A DNA stretch of 64,000 bases from Longitalea luteola (lineage in GTDB: Bacteria > Bacteroidota > Bacteroidia > Chitinophagales > Chitinophagaceae): contig NZ_JAFIQX010000003.1 of NCBI RefSeq assembly GCF_017356035.1, positions 1-64,000 of the forward strand, read 5' to 3'. The position numbers and the translations under genes were made by a program. How positions within the stretch are numbered: the stretch's first letter is position 1; each line of letters opens with the position of its first letter. Below, piece by piece: positions 9,158-17,951 of the stretch. The notes under the pieces are model-generated. The model saw only the letters and a list, made by a program, of their open reading frames with translations, made no database searches and was not told the origin of the DNA.

Positions 9158-11441
9158 ATATACATATTATGCTTTGCTGGTGCTAAGTTTATTGACCCTT
9201 TATTCATGTTCCAGCACTAAAAACCTGCCTGCCGGTGACGCATTGTATACAGGTGCGCGCATAGATATTAAGGACAATAAGGTATCGAAGAAAAAGAAAA
9301 AGGCCTTGCGCAGTCAGCTGAGTTCATTAACGCGGCCGGTGCCTAATCAACGGTTCTTGGGCATACCTTTTAAATTATACATCTACAACAAGTTTGCGAA
9401 AGCTAAAAAAGGCCCGGGTAAATGGATCCGGGAAAAATGGGGGCAGCGGCCTGTTCTGCTGAGCGATGTGAACCTTAACACCAACGTGCAGGTCCTGCAA
9501 AACTATTTGATAAATAAAGGATATTTCCATGCACAGGTAGCGGGCGATACCACCGTAAAAAATAAAAAGGCGTCTGCCGACTATGCTGTGCAAACAAGCG
9601 ATCAGTACCATATAGATAAAGTGGAGTTCAGAGGCGACAGTTCCGTGCTGCCCCAGACCATCCGCGAAACAATGCCGAAAACACTGCTGAAGCCGAACGA
9701 TCCGTTCGATCTGCAGGTGGTGACTACAGAAAGAACACGCATTGATAATTATCTTAAGGAACATGGATTTTATTTCTTTAGTCCCGATTACCTGCTTGTA
9801 AAAGCAGATACAACCGTAGGCAATAACAAGGTTGATCTGTTCATGACGGTTAAGCCCGAGACGCCTGCAGATGCCAGGAAAGTGTTTCGCATTAAGGATG
9901 TGTTCATATACACCGGATTCAACCTGGAGCCCGGGCAAATGGATACCAGCAAGAGGGGCGCCACTTTCTATAAAGGGTATTATGTGGTTGACAGGCGGAA
10001 AATATATAAGCCAAAACTTTTCCAGCAGTCCATGGCGTTTGACTCGGGCGATGTATACAATCGTACAGACCACAATGCCAGCATCAGCCGGTTGATCAGC
10101 ATGAATATCTTCAAGTTTGTGAAGAACCGGTTCGAGGTAGTGCCGAATACCGATTCGGCCTTGTTGAACTCATTCTATTACCTGACAAGGCTGCCTAAGA
10201 AATCGTTACGGGTGGAGCTGAACGGACTTACCAAATCAAATAACCTCACCGGTTCAAATGTTACCATCGCCTGGCGAAACCGTAATGCATTCCGGGGCGG
10301 CGAACAGTTTGTGGTAAGAGCATCGGCGGGTTTCGAATTACAATATAGCGGGCAGTTCAAAGGATATAATACCTTCCGGTTCGGGTTGGAACCTTCTCTT
10401 TCCTTCCCGCGGTTCCTGGTGCCTTTCTTTAACTTCAATACCAAAGGCGGATTCCTGCCCCGCACAACAATAACGTTAGGGTATGATGTGCTGCAACGGC
10501 AAAAGTTATATACCATGAATTCGATCAGGGGCAGTTATGGGTTTACCTGGAAGGAATCATTGGAAAAAGAACATGAGTTGAATCCCATTGAGATCAATTA
10601 TGTTCAACCGGTTGATATTACCTCGGAATTTACTGACAGCGCCAAGAACAATCCTTCGCTGTACACAACGATCGACACGCAATTCATCCTCGGCTCGTCT
10701 TATTCTTATACCTATACGAATGTGCTTAATTACCGGCCGGTGAATGGTTTTTATTTGAATGCCGGCATCGACCTCTCGGGTAATATTGCCGGACTGGCCA
10801 TGGGCGCCAACATCAATAAAGGCGACACGGCCAAAATACTGGGTAAACAGTTTTCTCAATACACGCGGTTGCAGGGCGATTTCCGTTTTTACCGGAAAGT
10901 AGGCGAGAAGAGCGTTTGGGCTAACCGGATCTTTACCGGTATTGGTATTCCGTATGGCAACTCGAGTGCACTGCCCTATATAAAACAATTCTTTTCGGGC
11001 GGTAACAACAGTATAAGGGCCTTCAGAAGCCGCTCCGTTGGTCCTGGAACCTATCAAGGGCCGCAAAATGCCGGACTGCTGGCTGAACAGCCGGGCGATA
11101 TAAAGCTTGAGCTCAACACAGAATTGCGTTTCCCGATAGTTGGTATTGTTCAGGGAGCTGTGTTTATAGATGCCGGTAATGTGTGGTTGTTCAATGAAGA
11201 TAAAAACAAGCCGGGTTCGTTATTCACCAATAAATTCATAAATGAGCTGGCTATGGGAACAGGCGCCGGTGTACGGTTCGACCTGAACTTCCTGGTATTA
11301 CGGTTCGATCTCGCTTTTCCTATTCGTAAGCCCTGGTTGCCGGAAGGAGAGCGCTGGGTGCTGGGTCAGTTTGATTGGGGTAATAGTGAGTGGCGCAAAC
11401 AGAATCTGGTCTTTAACCTCGCGATTGGGTATCCGTTCTGA
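9144..11441 (+). CDS. tamL: TamL, outer-membrane lipoprotein of the BamA/TamA superfamily
   Basis: This 765-residue protein starts with a lipoprotein signal whose lipobox ends LYSC at residue 22, followed by SSTKNLPAG. POTRA-type modules occupy about residues 30-330, for example DNYLKEHGFYFFSPDYLLVKAD. A 16-strand Omp85 barrel fills the rest. The L6 signature appears as SGGNNSIRAFRSRSVGPG (the VRGY/F loop) and the chain ends in an aromatic residue (IGYPF). A lipidated TamA homologue next to tamB is the known Bacteroidota arrangement. It probably forms the outer-membrane end of the TamB bridge. It overlaps tamB by 14 bp and is followed by a heptamer repeat array rather than a simple terminator. 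Confidence 0.93.
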   Translation: MKTARYTYYALLVLSLLTLYSCSSTKNLPAGDALYTGARIDIKDNKVSKKKKKALRSQLSSLTRPVPNQRFLGIPFKLYIYNKFAKAKKGPGKWIREKWGQRPVLLSDVNLNTNVQVLQNYLINKGYFHAQVAGDTTVKNKKASADYAVQTSDQYHIDKVEFRGDSSVLPQTIRETMPKTLLKPNDPFDLQVVTTERTRIDNYLKEHGFYFFSPDYLLVKADTTVGNNKVDLFMTVKPETPADARKVFRIKDVFIYTGFNLEPGQMDTSKRGATFYKGYYVVDRRKIYKPKLFQQSMAFDSGDVYNRTDHNASISRLISMNIFKFVKNRFEVVPNTDSALLNSFYYLTRLPKKSLRVELNGLTKSNNLTGSNVTIAWRNRNAFRGGEQFVVRASAGFELQYSGQFKGYNTFRFGLEPSLSFPRFLVPFFNFNTKGGFLPRTTITLGYDVLQRQKLYTMNSIRGSYGFTWKESLEKEHELNPIEINYVQPVDITSEFTDSAKNNPSLYTTIDTQFILGSSYSYTYTNVLNYRPVNGFYLNAGIDLSGNIAGLAMGANINKGDTAKILGKQFSQYTRLQGDFRFYRKVGEKSVWANRIFTGIGIPYGNSSALPYIKQFFSGGNNSIRAFRSRSVGPGTYQGPQNAGLLAEQPGDIKLELNTELRFPIVGIVQGAVFIDAGNVWLFNEDKNKPGSLFTNKFINELAMGTGAGVRFDLNFLVLRFDLAFPIRKPWLPEGERWVLGQFDWGNSEWRKQNLVFNLAIGYPF

Positions 11442-11445
11442 GCAG

Positions 11446-11577
11446 TTCAGTTATTTAGTTATTCAGTTAATGAGTTGTTGAGTTAGTATTTCCGATTGAC
11501 GATTGACAATGGTGGGTTGTCGACTGACGACTGACGATTGCCAATTGACGACTGACGATTGTCGACTGACGATTCCC
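11446..11577 (+). repeat. Degenerate heptamer array, GACTGAC/GATTGAC words
   Basis: Twelve consecutive 7-bp words stay in register from 11494 to 11577, mostly GATTGAC, GACTGAC and AATTGAC. The preceding 11446-11488 is a looser run of AGTTATT/AGTTAAT-like words. The array fills the gap between the convergent tamL and AsmA-like genes. The same words reappear in inverse orientation at 40896-40930. Confidence 0.85.
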
Positions 11578-11580
11578 CCC

Positions 11581-13230
11581 CTACAAAGGCAGCCCGCCGG
11601 TAATACCAAGCGTGTTCTGCACGCCCTTAAAGATCGATTTCCAGATGAGATTGAAGATAGACGCACTAACATCTCTTGGGTGAGAAATTGAAACAATGCG
11701 TTCCACGTCATTCTTTTTGCCAGGGTTGGCGTCGAGGATCGCCATATTGGCCAGTAAGGTCACCATTTTCCTGTTTTTTATTTCTTTTTCTTCCTGGTCC
11801 TTTTTCAGGATCTTGATCTTAAGATCGTTGTATAACAGCCTTACGATCCCCCTGGCGTTGTAGTCGTTGCCAATGAGATTAAAGTCGAGGCTGTTGATAT
11901 TACCAGAATTGATTTCTACCATGGCCATTGGCTTGCTTAAGCGGTTGAAGATGGTAGCATCTGTTGACTTCAAGCTACCGTTCACGGCAAACCTGCCCTT
12001 ATTATTGCCATAGTAAAGCTTCAGCGTTGCAGTAAGCGGTATACTGCTAAGTAAGCGGCTGTTAAAGTGTATGGTGAAGACATTATTTTTACGGATATCT
12101 TTGCGGCGGCTGGTAACATTGTGCAGGGTGGCATATACGTTGTCGAACACCAGCACGCCGCTGCTCCCGGTTTTTGGCACTTTTTCCTTGTACTCAATAT
12201 ATCCATCCTGTACAATCACTTTTTTGAGGGCAAGATCAATGGGTATTTTCAGAAGCTCCTGTTGTGGATAATGCCCCACTTTGCTTACTGTTCTAAGAGG
12301 ATACGACCTGTCTCTCGCTATTTTAAAGCTCGTCTTCGAAACAGACAATTCATCGGCGATGAGGTTGCCGTTCAACAGTTCCCGGACATCTATGTTTTTA
12401 AACAGCAGATTGTGCAGGTCAACGTCGAACCTGTCGGTTTGCCATTTGGCTGCGCGCAAAAAGGCCGCCTCGCCTAATAAAGGGGTAATCTGTGCCTTCT
12501 TTATTGCAAATGATCTGTCCTTCGATTGCAGGGTCAGATCGGTGAACTGATAATGATACAACTGATTGGAGCGCCGTAGCAGTAATTTATTGACATCCAG
12601 GGATGCGCTTTGGGCAAATAATATACGGGTAGAATCGGTGCTCGTACTATCACTGATATCGATATGATGCAGTTGTGCATTTATTTTCAGACCGCTGAAA
12701 ACAGTGTCGCCTTTAGGCCAGCGGCATATGTGGTAATCTGCATCAGCAAGAATGATGGTGTCTACCTTGATCTTTTGCAGTCCACGCAGCAGTACCTGGT
12801 ATATTTTATCGGTAGTGGGCGTTGTGTCGTTGTTTTTAGCGCCACGACGGTTGTTGTACATTGTTACCACCGGCCTGGTTAATTTTATCTTGGTAGCTAT
12901 TACCTCTTTGTTCAGTACAGCCGCATCAGTTTGCACGCCGGTGACGTGTAATTCAGCTACTTTAACGCGTAATAAGTTCCTGGGGAGCGTGCTGTCTGTA
13001 GGCTTTTTGTAAGTAGAGTCGGGGATCAGCTGCAGGTTCCTGATCACGATCTCGCCTTCTACTTCATCTATGTCGATGGTGTCGTAGGTGATCCGGTAAA
13101 GGCTGTCTGACTTCAGGAATACGAACTGGGGAACTTTTTCAAGCAGGAATTCCTTGCGCCATTTTTTATAGTATATAAGGCCTCCGGCAACAAGAAGGAC
13201 AAGGATGAGCAGGAAGAATAGCTTTTTCAT
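11581..13230 (-). CDS. AsmA-like membrane-anchored periplasmic protein
   Basis: This 549-residue protein has one N-terminal membrane anchor (residues 3-21, KLFFLLILVLLVAGGLIYY) and a long periplasmic part rich in beta strands. It includes repeated segments such as ITYDTIDIDEVEGEIVIRNLQLIPD and VAELHVTGVQTD that resemble AsmA/DUF748-type repeats. Such proteins are thought to handle phospholipid movement or outer-membrane homeostasis. It ends with a region (LANMAILDANPGKKNDVERI) usual for Bacteroidota members. It is convergent with tamL, and its position beside tamB/tamL suggests a linked envelope role, which is inference. No paralogue-specific name can be given. Confidence 0.75.
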   Translation of the reverse strand: MKKLFFLLILVLLVAGGLIYYKKWRKEFLLEKVPQFVFLKSDSLYRITYDTIDIDEVEGEIVIRNLQLIPDSTYKKPTDSTLPRNLLRVKVAELHVTGVQTDAAVLNKEVIATKIKLTRPVVTMYNNRRGAKNNDTTPTTDKIYQVLLRGLQKIKVDTIILADADYHICRWPKGDTVFSGLKINAQLHHIDISDSTSTDSTRILFAQSASLDVNKLLLRRSNQLYHYQFTDLTLQSKDRSFAIKKAQITPLLGEAAFLRAAKWQTDRFDVDLHNLLFKNIDVRELLNGNLIADELSVSKTSFKIARDRSYPLRTVSKVGHYPQQELLKIPIDLALKKVIVQDGYIEYKEKVPKTGSSGVLVFDNVYATLHNVTSRRKDIRKNNVFTIHFNSRLLSSIPLTATLKLYYGNNKGRFAVNGSLKSTDATIFNRLSKPMAMVEINSGNINSLDFNLIGNDYNARGIVRLLYNDLKIKILKKDQEEKEIKNRKMVTLLANMAILDANPGKKNDVERIVSISHPRDVSASIFNLIWKSIFKGVQNTLGITGGLPL

Positions 13231-13671
13231 TTGTATGTATTTAGGGGTGTTGCCAATGGTGATGATTTATGTCATATTTTTATTTCGTTTGTCAGATACC
13301 GGTATATTACAAATTATTCATAACAAATTGCTTTATCCTGCGTCCGGCGCGCGAGGTTTTGTTGAATACAAATCCTATCCACACAAGCACATGCCCCGCT
13401 CCGCACAATAAACAAACGTTTATCATGGCTACGAAAACTGCTTTTATCCAATTAAAAAACTTGTTCATATCTTTTGGTGATTAGGTTTCGTCCTATATAA
13501 AAAATTATTGTGCCTGCCTTAGGGATGGTGAAATGAACTAACCATTTTGTGGCATTCTATGAGGATATATTTCCTCAGGGAAAACGCTGAAACCCGCTGC
13601 AGTGCTGTGTTTACGGCGGGGGCATAGGAATTTTAACCAATAATTGAAAAAAGGATCGAAAAATTTTTCTT
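13231..13671. other. Divergent intergenic region between the AsmA-like and barrel genes
   Basis: These 441 bp hold upstream sequences of two divergent genes. The only candidate coding segment is a 19-codon ORF at 13424-13483 (MATKTAFIQLKNLF...), which I cannot support. No clear terminator or repeat is visible. Confidence 0.5.
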
Positions 13672-14328
13672 ATGAAAAAGATTATGTGTGCTGCCTTATT
13701 ATCGGCCGCGATTTTAACAGGAACCAGTGCCTTGGCACAAGTGCAACAGACACCAGATGAAAGTGACTTATCCCCTAAGTTCGGTATCAAGGGAGGCGTA
13801 AACCTCACCAACATGTATGTGCAGGATGTGTCGGATGAGAACATGAAAGTTGGATTCAATGCCGGCTTTTTTGCGAAACTGCCTATTACAAGAGGTTTCT
13901 CCATTCAACCAGAACTATTGTATACAAGCAAGGGAGCGAAAGAAACCTATGATAATTTCATTCAGGGAGAAGGAGAGTACAGGTTCAACCTGAACTATAT
14001 TGAATTGCCGGTACTGGCTGTAATTAACCTGGCCAAAAATTTCAATGTACATGTTGGCCCTTACATATCCTATCTCGCAGCTGCGAATATCAAAGACCTG
14101 GAAGATGACGGCACGATAGAGGATATTACTGATCTGGATGCCGAGAATTTTAACCGGTTCGATTATGGTGTTGCCGGCGGGCTTGGCATAGATATTTCTA
14201 ACTTTACCATAGGTGCCCGTTACAGTTATGGCTTAAGAGAGATTGGGAAGTCCGGTAGCCTGTCCGGAGAATTGACAAGAGATTCGAAGAACAGCGCTAT
14301 CTCTCTATATATCGGATTAGGATTTTGA
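13672..14328 (+). CDS. PorT-like outer-membrane beta-barrel protein
   Basis: This 218-residue protein has a cleavable signal peptide (MKKIMCAALLSAAILTGTSALAQ, cleavage after about residue 23). The small eight-stranded barrel is of the OMP_b-brl_2/PorT type: KFGIKGGVNLTNMY in the first strand, GFFAKLPITRGFSIQPELLY, LNYIELPVLA, and a C-terminal strand ending LYIGLGF with the terminal aromatic residue used for barrel insertion. Such barrels are abundant in Bacteroidota and mostly lack assigned substrates. The gene is monocistronic with a strong terminator 26 bp downstream shared with the convergent kinase gene. Confidence 0.9.
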   Translation: MKKIMCAALLSAAILTGTSALAQVQQTPDESDLSPKFGIKGGVNLTNMYVQDVSDENMKVGFNAGFFAKLPITRGFSIQPELLYTSKGAKETYDNFIQGEGEYRFNLNYIELPVLAVINLAKNFNVHVGPYISYLAAANIKDLEDDGTIEDITDLDAENFNRFDYGVAGGLGIDISNFTIGARYSYGLREIGKSGSLSGELTRDSKNSAISLYIGLGF

Positions 14329-14353
14329 GCGATACGGGTTTGAGGATTCAAGG

Positions 14354-14388
14354 AAAAAGCTGCTTCCCAAAGGGAGGCAGCTTTTTTT
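14354..14388. terminator. Bidirectional terminator between barrel and kinase genes
   Basis: AGCTGCTTCCC pairs with GGGAGGCAGCT (one mismatch) and is flanked by A and T runs, so it can serve both convergent genes. Confidence 0.85.
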
Positions 14389-14420
14389 CATACGCACATG
14401 TAGCTTTGAGGACCTTATTG

Positions 14421-15893
14421 TTATTGTTCGTCTCGTATATTGGCCACTTCCTGGTTCTTGGGGAACGTAATGATGAACGATGTACCCACATTCAAAGTAG
14501 ATTTTACGTCGATGGTTCCCTTGTTCGATTGTATGATGTTCAACGTGCTCGCAAGCCCCAGTCCCATCCCGTTGCGTTTGGAAGTAAAATAAGGTTCAAA
14601 CAGCCGCGAAATGTTTTCTTCACTGATGCCGCAACCATTGTCACTGATAATAATGCTTGGGTCGGGATCGTCATTGATCACTACAGATATTCTTCCCTGT
14701 TTATGGTGTATGGCTTCCGTAGCATTGATCAGGATGTTGGAAAAGGCAAGCTTTAACTTTTCCTTATCTACAGTTACTACCACCGGTACGTCGGGATATT
14801 TGATCTCGAGCTTTATTCGTTGCAGCGTCAGCCGGTCAATGGCGTCGAGTATACTTTCGTCCATGACGCTTTGCAGCACATGGCGTTCCATTTTCATTTC
14901 CGCCGGCCGCGATGAGTTCAACAGCTCCGTGATCAGCGCTCCAATGCGGTTGCTGTTGCGCTGAATGATCTCCAGGTAGGTTGAACCGTTTTCATCGCCG
15001 CCTGCCTCTTCGCGCAGGTGCTCTACCGACAGATTGATATTGTTCAAAGGATTTCGCACTTCGTGGGCCAGGGTGCGTACCAGCCGGCCGGTGGCGGCCA
15101 GTTTTTCTATTTGCAGGGTAGCTTTTTCTGCCTTTTTAAGGTTGGTGATGTCATGCACAATACCCTGCATATAATCCTGGTTGTTGTTATCGGTTTCCAG
15201 CGATGCTGAAATGATACAGATGCGGTGTTCGCCCTGTTTCGTGCGGATCTCCGCTTCCAGGTCATTCACTTCCTGGCGTTCGGTGAACAGGTACCTGAAC
15301 CGTTCTTCTTCTTTCTTTTGAATGAACAGGTCATAAATGTTTATCTGCATCAGCTCCTCGCGGGTATAGCCTACGAGGTCGGTGGTAGCGCTGTTCACAT
15401 CTTTGAACCGGCCCTCGCGGTCGGCGGTGAACACCATATCTTTCGAGCGCTCGAACATATTGCGGTACTTGCGCTCATTGGCCCTCAGGGCCTTAACAGA
15501 GGCCGATCTGTCGAGGGCATAGCGAATGGAGCGTTCTAATTTTTCCTCGTTCAATTCGCCTTTTACCAGGTAATCCATGGCGCCCACCCGCATCGCTTCC
15601 ATATCTACCGTGTGGTTGCCTTTACCGGTTAATAAGATCACCGGTTCTTCACAGCCGGCGGCGATACCTTCCTTCAACAGATCGAGCCCGGTCTTGGCGC
15701 CCAGGCGATAGTCGATGAAATAAATATCAAACGCCCGGCTTTTCATTTGTTCAAGCGCATCCTTATAGGAATAGCACCAGTTGGTTGAAAAACCCGATGA
15801 CGGAATATTGCGTATGAGATCACTGGTAATTAAAAAATCATCCTCATCATCATCTACAATGAGAATGCGGGCCTGTAAATTGGATACTATCAT
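14421..15893 (-). CDS. Receiver-PAS-histidine kinase hybrid
   Basis: This 490-residue cytosolic protein has three parts. Residues 8-128 are a receiver domain with the acidic pair DDDEDD (14-19), phospho-acceptor D61, switch threonine T89 and K111. Residues about 140-255 form a PAS domain. A classical HisKA/HATPase core follows, with LAHEVRNPLNN (H277), the N box and DNGCGIS/GMGLGLA boxes. The N-terminal receiver suggests that the kinase is modulated by phosphorylation from another kinase, possibly the one encoded just upstream. It is last in a minus-strand run rpoN - activator - PAS kinase - this gene, separated from the PAS kinase by only 9 bp, so co-transcription is likely. Confidence 0.9.
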   Translation of the reverse strand: MIVSNLQARILIVDDDEDDFLITSDLIRNIPSSGFSTNWCYSYKDALEQMKSRAFDIYFIDYRLGAKTGLDLLKEGIAAGCEEPVILLTGKGNHTVDMEAMRVGAMDYLVKGELNEEKLERSIRYALDRSASVKALRANERKYRNMFERSKDMVFTADREGRFKDVNSATTDLVGYTREELMQINIYDLFIQKKEEERFRYLFTERQEVNDLEAEIRTKQGEHRICIISASLETDNNNQDYMQGIVHDITNLKKAEKATLQIEKLAATGRLVRTLAHEVRNPLNNINLSVEHLREEAGGDENGSTYLEIIQRNSNRIGALITELLNSSRPAEMKMERHVLQSVMDESILDAIDRLTLQRIKLEIKYPDVPVVVTVDKEKLKLAFSNILINATEAIHHKQGRISVVINDDPDPSIIISDNGCGISEENISRLFEPYFTSKRNGMGLGLASTLNIIQSNKGTIDVKSTLNVGTSFIITFPKNQEVANIRDEQ

Positions 15894-15902
15894 CAGGTAA
15901 TA

Positions 15903-17897
15903 TTATTGATGTTCCGGCAATATTATAGTAAAGGTAGCGCCATTATCCGGCTCGCCGGTTGCGTAAATGAGTCCCTTGTGCTGATCGATTATTTTTTTGC
16001 AGATAGCCAGTCCGATGCCTGAGCCGGGGTATTCCGTTTTTCCATGCAGGCGCTGGAAGATCTGGAAGATCCGTTCTTTATATTCCGGTTCAAAGCCGAT
16101 GCCGTTATCGGCAAATTCAATTTTGAACCAGGTATTCTCGGTATCGAGGTGGTGTTGTTCTTTCTGCCGGCGCGTTAACCGCATGCACCGGATATTTATA
16201 ACGGGATGTGTATCGGCTTTTCTGAATTTAATGGAGTTGTTCAATAAATTATCAAACAACTGCTTCATTTGCGAGGGGATCGCCTGAATGGCCGGTAAAG
16301 CATCTATATGAATTGTTGTCGATGTTTCTTCTATTTTAAGTTCCAGGTCGGTTTGCACTTCTTTCAGGATCGCGTTCAGGTCAACCTGTACAAATGGCTG
16401 GTTGGTGCGGGCTGTACGGCTGAACTCAAGCAGCGTATCTATCAGGTGCCGCATGTTCTCTACCGACGCGGAAATGCGGGCCAGGTACAATTTTCCATCT
16501 GCACCCAGCTCTGATTTGTATTTGCTTTCGAGCCGCTCGATGAATGTGGTGATCTTGCGCAGCGGTTCGTTCATGTCGTGCGAAGCCACATAGGCAAATT
16601 CTTCCAGTTCCTTGTTGGAGCGGTCGAGGTCTTTTATTTTTTCCTCAAGGTTCGACTGGTAATGATGCAAGCGGGTAATGTTGCGTGAAGTGCCAATGGT
16701 CTTTATCCACCGGCCCTCATTGTCGTAAAAGAATTTTGCAGAGGTCTCTATTCTTTTTACACTGCCGTCATTGGTCTTGATCTCTAATTCGGCCACATAA
16801 TTTTCAGGATGTTCCTTTTGGGCGATAATACTATCAACAAATGACCTGCTGTTTTCAAAATGTTCTTCATTCATGTGCTTTTGATACAGCGCTTCATTTA
16901 CTACTACCTTGTTTTTATCTGTTTCCGGATCATAGCCGAAGAGGCGGTACATGCCGTCTGACCAGAAAATGTTGCCGGTGCGCGCATCCATTTCCCAGGT
17001 GCCATAGTCAAGGAACGCTTCATTCTCCTGCTTCATGGCCTTGTAGGCTGCCAGGTCGCGGTATAACTGTGATTGCTCCGTGATGTCAATAGTGCTGCCG
17101 ATCACCCGCAACAGTTCATCCTTCTCATTTCTGAATACTTTGGCTTTTTCGCGTACATCCTTTGCACGGCCGTTGCGGTCGAATATTTTATAATACAGGT
17201 CATATTCATGATGCACCAGGAAATCTTTCCGGTTATATAAGACCTTGTCGCGGTCAGCTTCCAATACATGCTGCAGGTAAAATTCGGGCGTTATATGCAG
17301 TTTGTCTTTTTCTGTTTTGGGATCATAGCCCAGTATTTTATAGAGGCCATTGCTCCATGAGATCTTATTATCAGGCACCGACCATTCCCATACGCCGAAT
17401 TTAAGCAGCTCCTGGGTGTCGTTGAACAGTTCGTCAATGCGCTTGAACTGATTGCCTGATTCAACCTCGCCGGTAATGTCCTGGGCAATAAATAAAAAAG
17501 TAGCCGCGCGGCCTTTGGTATCACGGTTAAGCACTGTACCCATTGTACGGAAATGTTTCGAAATGCCGGATTTATGCGTCAGGCGGGAATTGTAACTATA
17601 GCTTTCTTCATCCTGTAAAGTATCAAACCTGGTAAGCTCCTTTTGAACATTTTCCAGATCGTCTTTATGCACAATGGAAAGCAGGTCATTGTCCCAGGCA
17701 TGCAGGTCATTATAGGTATAACCCAGCAGGTCGGTAACCTTGCTGTTAATATATTTCAGCTTTCTGGTATCAGCATCATACACATAAACGATCGCCGGAA
17801 TAAAATCGGTTATTTTATCCGGAAGCCCATCATTATCGCTATTGGATTGAAACAAAAGCTTCAGAGGGTTAATCTCCTGGTTTATTAGTTGTTCCAT
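15903..17897 (-). CDS. Triple-PAS sensor histidine kinase, cytosolic
   Basis: This 664-residue protein has no membrane segment. Three PAS/PAC modules occupy about residues 20-145, 150-280 and 285-415 (each ending in a DITE/RNITR-like PAC edge). A coiled coil follows, then a phytochrome-type HisKA with SHDMNEPLRKITTF in place of the usual SHELRTPL, and an HATPase domain with NSIKFRK, DNGIGFEPEY and GSGIGLAICKKI boxes. The ATG at 17897 is preferred to the TTG one codon earlier. It is 9 bp upstream of the receiver-kinase gene and 54 bp downstream of the sigma-54 activator gene. The signal is probably a cytosolic small ligand or redox state sensed by PAS; this is inference. Confidence 0.9.
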   Translation of the reverse strand: MEQLINQEINPLKLLFQSNSDNDGLPDKITDFIPAIVYVYDADTRKLKYINSKVTDLLGYTYNDLHAWDNDLLSIVHKDDLENVQKELTRFDTLQDEESYSYNSRLTHKSGISKHFRTMGTVLNRDTKGRAATFLFIAQDITGEVESGNQFKRIDELFNDTQELLKFGVWEWSVPDNKISWSNGLYKILGYDPKTEKDKLHITPEFYLQHVLEADRDKVLYNRKDFLVHHEYDLYYKIFDRNGRAKDVREKAKVFRNEKDELLRVIGSTIDITEQSQLYRDLAAYKAMKQENEAFLDYGTWEMDARTGNIFWSDGMYRLFGYDPETDKNKVVVNEALYQKHMNEEHFENSRSFVDSIIAQKEHPENYVAELEIKTNDGSVKRIETSAKFFYDNEGRWIKTIGTSRNITRLHHYQSNLEEKIKDLDRSNKELEEFAYVASHDMNEPLRKITTFIERLESKYKSELGADGKLYLARISASVENMRHLIDTLLEFSRTARTNQPFVQVDLNAILKEVQTDLELKIEETSTTIHIDALPAIQAIPSQMKQLFDNLLNNSIKFRKADTHPVINIRCMRLTRRQKEQHHLDTENTWFKIEFADNGIGFEPEYKERIFQIFQRLHGKTEYPGSGIGLAICKKIIDQHKGLIYATGEPDNGATFTIILPEHQ

Positions 17898-17951
17898 CAA
17901 AGCCTGGACTTATATGCGTATATTTCCTTCACAGGGTGAATGAGCCGCGTG

